NCBI RefSeq assembly: GCF_039631295.1
Contig: NZ_JBDIVE010000009.1
Span: forward strand, 142,826 to 206,825
Source of the DNA: Viridibacterium sediminicola
GTDB lineage: Bacteria; Pseudomonadota; Gammaproteobacteria; Burkholderiales; Rhodocyclaceae
DNA: 64,000 bases
Direction of reading: 5' to 3'
How positions within the stretch are numbered: position 1 is the stretch's first letter; each line of letters starts with the position of its first letter. Shown here piece after piece: positions 61,935 through 64,000 of the stretch. The notes under the pieces are model-generated. The model was given only the letters and a program-made list of their open reading frames with translations. It did not search any database and was not told the DNA's origin. The translations under genes and the position numbers were made by a program.

Positions 61935-61949
61935 GTGCTTTGACTCCGC

Positions 61950-61974
61950 AAACGCCTCGCTCTGCGAGGCGTTT
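61950..61974 (+). terminator. Rho-independent terminator of the rpsP operon
   Basis: AAACGCCTCGC (61950-61960) and GCGAGGCGTTT (61964-61974) form an 11-base-pair stem with a TCT loop, followed by TTGCATT. Confidence 0.85.
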
Positions 61975-62077
61975 TGCATTGAAAAATCTGATCTTGCCCC
62001 CACATGAAGTTCATTGACGCCTGCATGAGCCGGTTCGATAATGAATTCATCCCCTTTGTTTTCTAGGAGCGCCCAAC

Positions 62078-62428
62078 ATGAACGCTGTCACCGAGTTGCC
62101 TGATCCGCTGGTCTTCACCGACAACGCGGCCAACAAGGTCAAAGAGTTGATCGAAGAAGAGGGCAATGCCGAGCTCAAGCTGCGCGTGTTCGTCTCGGGC
62201 GGCGGCTGCTCCGGCTTCCAGTACGGCTTCACCTTCGATGAAGAAACCAACGAAGACGACACCGTGCTGAGCAAGAACGGCGTCACCCTGTTGATCGATG
62301 CGATGAGCTACCAGTACCTGGTTGGCGCAGAGATCGATTACACCGACAGCCTCGAAGGCTCGCAGTTCGTCATTCGCAATCCGAATGCCACCACCACCTG
62401 CGGCTGCGGTTCGTCCTTCTCGGTCTGA
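62078..62428 (+). CDS. erpA: Iron-sulfur cluster insertion protein ErpA
   Basis: A-type carrier that delivers Fe-S clusters to respiratory and isoprenoid enzymes. The 116-residue protein has the three cluster cysteines in VSGGGCSGFQYGF (about 40-52) and TTCGCGSSFSV at the C-terminus. TAGGAGCG is a good ribosome binding site. It is a single-gene unit bounded by terminators. Confidence 0.97.
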   Translation: MNAVTELPDPLVFTDNAANKVKELIEEEGNAELKLRVFVSGGGCSGFQYGFTFDEETNEDDTVLSKNGVTLLIDAMSYQYLVGAEIDYTDSLEGSQFVIRNPNATTTCGCGSSFSV

Positions 62429-62450
62429 GTCGCTCGATCAAGCTGTACTC

Positions 62451-62476
62451 AAAAAGGCGCCTGCGGGCGCCTTTTT
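62451..62476. terminator. Bidirectional terminator between erpA and anmK
   Basis: A perfect 11-base-pair stem AAAAAGGCGCC (62451-62461) and GGCGCCTTTTT (62466-62476) with loop TGCG. The A/T tracts make it work in both directions. It overlaps the anmK stop. Confidence 0.88.
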
Positions 62477-63564
62477 CACGCCGGGTAGATGGCGCCCAGC
62501 AGGCGTAGCCCGGCGGCTCCGGTGACTTCCGGCAGGTTGCCGGGCAGGCGATGCCACAGACGGTAGGCCAGCCAGGCAAAGGCGAACGCCTCCAGCCAGT
62601 CGCCCGGCACGCCCAGCGCATCGCTGCGCTCGACGATCACGCCAGGCAGGTGCTGCGCCAGGCGTTCGCGCAGAAAATCATTCCGCGCGCCGCCGCCACA
62701 GAGCAGCAGGCGTTCCGGCGCCCCATACCAGGCCTTGATGGCGCTGGCTGCGCTGAGTGCAGTCAGTTCCGCCAGAGTCGCCTGGACATCCGCCGCCGCT
62801 TCCTTGCCGCCTAGCTGGGTTGTCAGCCAGGCGAGCGAAAATTCCTCGCGTCCGCAGCTCTTGGGTGGTGTCGCCGCAAAAAACGGATGACTCAGGCAGC
62901 GTGCCAGCAGTGCCTCATCCGCCTGCCCACTGCGGGCCCATGCGCCGTGCGCATCAAAGCGCTGTGCGCGGTGCTGCTGACACCAGGCGTCCATCAATAG
63001 ATTGGCGGGGCCGGTATCAAAGCCGATCACTGGCGCGCCGGGTTTGAGCTGCGTCACATTGGCGATGCCGCCCAGGTTGAGTACGGCGCGGTGTTCCTGT
63101 GCATCGCCGAGTACGCATTGGTGGAAGGCGGGTACCAGCGGCGCGCCCTGACCGCCCGCTGCGATATCGCGGCTGCGGAAGTCCGCTGCCACACAGATAT
63201 CGGTCAGCTCTGCGAGCAAGGCCGGTTGTTGCAGCTGCACGGTGTAACCGTCCTGCGGGCGATGGCGTACGGTCTGGCCGTGGCAGCCAATCGCCTGGAT
63301 CTCCTTGGTGGTGAGCGCAGATTGGTCGAGCAACTGCTGCGTAGCCTCCGCATACAGGCGTGTCACTGCGACCGAGGCCTCCTGAGCAAGACGCAAATCA
63401 TCAAAGCCGGGGGCATTGAGCGCCAGTAGTTGTGCGGCCAAGTCCTGCGGCATGGGAATCGAATGCGAGGCGAGCAAGCGTGGGGCCGCAGAAAAGTCGG
63501 CAAGCACCACATCGATGCCATCCAGGCTGGTCCCCGACATAATTCCTATGAATAGCTCTGACAC
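62476..63564 (-). CDS. anmK: Anhydro-N-acetylmuramic acid kinase AnmK
   Basis: Cell-wall recycling kinase that converts 1,6-anhydro-MurNAc to MurNAc-6-phosphate. The 362 residues contain FIGIMSGTSLDGIDVVLADF at the N-terminus, IGCHGQTVRHRP, GGIANVT and GFDTGPANLLMDAW, plus RLLLCGGGARNDFL in the second ATPase lobe. GTG 63564 is chosen because AAGGAG lies seven bases upstream and the reading then matches the family start (E. coli MKSGRFIGVMSGTSLDG). ATG 63591 would add nine residues without a ribosome binding site. Confidence 0.95.
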   Translation of the reverse strand: MSELFIGIMSGTSLDGIDVVLADFSAAPRLLASHSIPMPQDLAAQLLALNAPGFDDLRLAQEASVAVTRLYAEATQQLLDQSALTTKEIQAIGCHGQTVRHRPQDGYTVQLQQPALLAELTDICVAADFRSRDIAAGGQGAPLVPAFHQCVLGDAQEHRAVLNLGGIANVTQLKPGAPVIGFDTGPANLLMDAWCQQHRAQRFDAHGAWARSGQADEALLARCLSHPFFAATPPKSCGREEFSLAWLTTQLGGKEAAADVQATLAELTALSAASAIKAWYGAPERLLLCGGGARNDFLRERLAQHLPGVIVERSDALGVPGDWLEAFAFAWLAYRLWHRLPGNLPEVTGAAGLRLLGAIYPA

Positions 63565-63703
63565 GATCTTGCTCCTTGGCTGATCTGTCATCTTACAAGA
63601 GCTTGTGCACGCCTGATTTCTGGCTTGAAAGCACGGGCATTCATGCGGCGCACCAATTGAGACAGTTTTTTTGCACTAACTTGGGTTTTTTGTGACAGAA
63701 GGC

Positions 63704-63732
63704 TTGACGAGATGTGCGTGGTTGTCCATAAT
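63704..63732 (+). promoter_or_regulatory. Upstream rRNA operon promoter P1
   Basis: TTGACG (63704-63709), 17-base spacer, CATAAT (63727-63732), followed by the GC-rich discriminator CTCGCTTC. T-rich tracts at 63665-63690 could act as an UP element. It fits the tandem promoters of rRNA operons under stringent control. Confidence 0.6.
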
Positions 63733-63840
63733 CTCGCTTCTCTGCTGCTACGGCAGCGGGGCGAAGAAAAGGCTGTTCAAGCTGTTGTTTTGCAAGAGAA
63801 ATTTTCTTGCTAAGTACTGAGAAATAAATTTCGAAAGTGC

Positions 63841-63868
63841 TTGACTCCTTGAATATAGCGTGTAGAAT
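63841..63868 (+). promoter_or_regulatory. Downstream rRNA operon promoter P2
   Basis: TTGACT (63841-63846), 16-base spacer, TAGAAT (63863-63868), then the GC-rich discriminator TCGCCCCTC. It is preceded by an AT-rich UP-like stretch (63790-63838). Confidence 0.7.
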
Positions 63869-64000
63869 TCGCCCCTCGCTAAACGAGATGCAGCGTAAGC
63901 AGCAGCGGTTGGCGGTAAAGAATAAGGCAGTAAAGCTCTTTAAAAATGTGACAACCGATAGGTGTGGGTGCTTGGTCTTTGGTTGGGTTTCTGTCTTCGG
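63869..64000 (+). other. rRNA operon leader with boxA-like element
   Basis: The leader contains AGCTCTTTAAAAA (63934-63946), resembling the boxA antitermination site TGCTCTTTAACA. ATGTGACAACCGATAGGTGT follows, typical of the sequence before 16S rRNA in betaproteobacteria. The 16S gene itself would begin just beyond the window; none of it is visible here. Confidence 0.75.

Overview
The window is 64 kb of a GC-rich bacterial chromosome, almost fully coding, with dense operons on both strands. Gene content and order point to a betaproteobacterium, most likely of the Rhodocyclales/Burkholderiales area. The signs are an ECF sigma factor followed by DUF3619, DUF3106, RDD and ypeA genes, the order ilvI-ilvH-ilvC-pssA-leuA, rpsP-rimM-trmD-rplS, erpA next to anmK, and a DUF2069 gene. 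The genus is inferred and was not tested. I see no insertion sequence, prophage, CRISPR array or tRNA gene. The right edge runs into the promoter and leader region of a ribosomal RNA operon.

Layout. 35-6312 (minus) is a chemotaxis operon (two receptors, CheY, a STAS protein, CheA, CheW) behind a FliA-like promoter. 6925-9746 (minus) is nirBD, NAD(P)H nitrite reductase. 10042-12225 is a PTS EIIC-like membrane domain fused to a c-di-GMP phosphodiesterase (EAL) domain, and 12337-15009 is glnE. 15150-19154 (plus) is the giant AsmA-like gene yhdP, followed by a 40-residue ORF, a FemAB/GNAT-like transferase and a ureohydrolase. These meet head-on an operon of a DegT-type aminotransferase and two small DMT transporters (21205-23204). 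An esterase, then a coupled HAD phosphatase/class III aminotransferase pair, follow.

26715-31414 (minus) holds tsaC, a dienelactone-hydrolase-like protein, purK, purE and folD. 31678-33309 is another chemoreceptor and 33359-35946 an ABC importer of the nitrate/sulfonate/taurine type. 36162-38030 is lemA with two TPM-domain genes, and 38235-40013 a PAS-GGDEF-EAL protein. 40082-45744 (minus) carries valS, a coiled-coil hypothetical, holC and pepA, divergent from lptF-lptG (45855-48038).

48054-50509 (minus) is the sigma factor operon. 50664-56422 (plus) is branched-chain amino acid synthesis with pssA inside. 56454-59702 holds DUF2069, a YihY/BrkB protein and a PilZ-like protein. 59887-61934 is the ribosomal protein S16/L19 operon, followed by erpA and anmK. 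Two tandem rRNA-type promoters and a boxA-like sequence end the window.

The main themes are motility and second-messenger signalling (three receptors, CheA, CheY, two EAL proteins, one GGDEF, one PilZ-like protein), nitrogen metabolism (nirBD, glnE), amino acid and purine synthesis, and envelope biogenesis (yhdP, lptFG, anmK, pssA). The least understood parts are the transferase/ureohydrolase/aminotransferase/DMT locus (19.2-23.2 kb), the EIIC-EAL fusion, the CheZ-like tail on one receptor, and a dispersed inverted repeat present in three intergenic gaps.
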